A stretch of DNA of 7,625 nucleotides from an uncultured Anaerolineaceae bacterium (GTDB taxonomy: Bacteria > Chloroflexota > Anaerolineae > Anaerolineales > Anaerolineaceae), in NCBI GenBank assembly GCA_937907495.1, contig CALESS010000619.1:1-7625 (forward strand), written 5' to 3'. Below the pieces are notes generated by a model that saw only the letters and a list, made by a program, of their open reading frames with translations, searched no databases and was not told where the DNA came from. Below, in pieces: positions 7,491 to 7,625 of the stretch. Within the stretch, counting starts at the first letter, position 1. Each line of letters starts with the position of its first letter. The translations under genes and the position numbers were made by a program.

Positions 7491-7625
7491 TTATCTCTCC
7501 CTGATCTCCAGCCCGGCCAGGCTGATCCATAATTCCTGGTCCGAATTCCAGGAAATACTGCGGATTGAGCTGCCATCGCCAAATGGCTGCTCACCGATGC
7601 CGATGTCTACCTGCTCTACGATCCC
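7491..7625 (-). CDS. C-terminal end of an unrecognised protein (N-terminus outside window)
   Basis: The complement is open from the window edge to a TAA at 7493-7491, giving 44 residues that end in WISLAGLEIRER. The reading frame is supported by its stop directly abutting the GTG of the next gene and by a Shine-Dalgarno site embedded in its last codons, as in the other tight junctions here. The fragment has no membrane helix and is rich in Gly, Ser and Ile (GIGEQPFGDGSSIRSISWNS), which suggests a beta-rich soluble tail. It is too short to assign to a family. From its place in the operon it is probably another glycan-related or membrane protein. Confidence 0.6.
   Translation of the reverse strand, partial: GIVEQVDIGIGEQPFGDGSSIRSISWNSDQELWISLAGLEIRER
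7497..7502 (-). promoter_or_regulatory. Ribosome binding site AGGGAG deciding a GTG start
   Basis: AGGGAG on the complement lies 6 bases from the GTG at 7490-7488, and the TAA of the preceding gene sits inside that spacer. This supports GTG as the true start of the 577-residue membrane protein, whose first helix begins only about 20 residues later. Confidence 0.65.

Noticed and set aside
7285..7530. 81-codon minus-strand frame spanning the junction of the first two genes
   Set aside because: It is out of frame with both the upstream tail and the membrane protein. Its product looks like a frame-shifted shadow, and the AGGGAG site fits the GTG at 7490 instead.

Overview
The window holds six genes, all on the minus strand and packed end to end, so it reads from high to low coordinates as part of one operon. 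The largest gap between genes is 36 bases, and no internal promoter or terminator is visible. Two of the six genes run off the window edges. The products are membrane and cytoplasmic glycosyltransferases plus one exported, membrane-anchored beta-propeller protein. This is what a surface-glycan or cell-envelope glycosylation locus looks like.

Layout in transcription order: (1) the last 44 codons of an unrecognised gene, 7625-7491; (2) a 577-residue polytopic GT-C-like membrane protein, 7490-5757; (3) and (4) two tandem paralogous GT-C membrane glycosyltransferases of the PMT_2/ArnT-like (GT39/GT83-type) kind, 504 and 503 residues, 5760-4246 and 4209-2698; (5) a 518-residue secreted BNR/Asp-box propeller with a Thr/Pro-rich stalk and a C-terminal membrane anchor, 2680-1124; (6) a family 4 glycosyltransferase resembling the Stp1/EpsH1-associated sugar transferases, 1108-1, missing its C-terminus. 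Junctions are tight: TAA|GTG with no gap between (1) and (2), and a 4-base ATGA overlap between (2) and (3).

A plausible joint role is as follows. The family 4 enzyme uses nucleotide-sugars to build a lipid-linked glycan in the cytoplasm. The three GT-C proteins move sugars from polyprenyl-phosphate donors onto an acceptor on the outer face of the membrane. The anchored propeller sits outside and may bind or process the product. This is inference from family and context; substrate and product cannot be read from the sequence.

Organism: bacterial, with moderately high GC by eye, Shine-Dalgarno sites, and GTG as well as ATG starts. Several GT-C genes side by side, and Thr/Pro-rich stalks on anchored exported proteins, recall Chloroflexota (Anaerolineae-like) genomes. 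That assignment is a guess and no marker gene supports it.

The most interesting points are the nearly gap-free paralogous pair with a conserved-motif lysine changed to asparagine in one copy, a C-terminal domain that seems to be shared by all three GT-C proteins, and a seven-repeat anchored propeller that lacks the usual sialidase FRIP motif. I see no clearly novel system, mobile element, CRISPR array or RNA gene.
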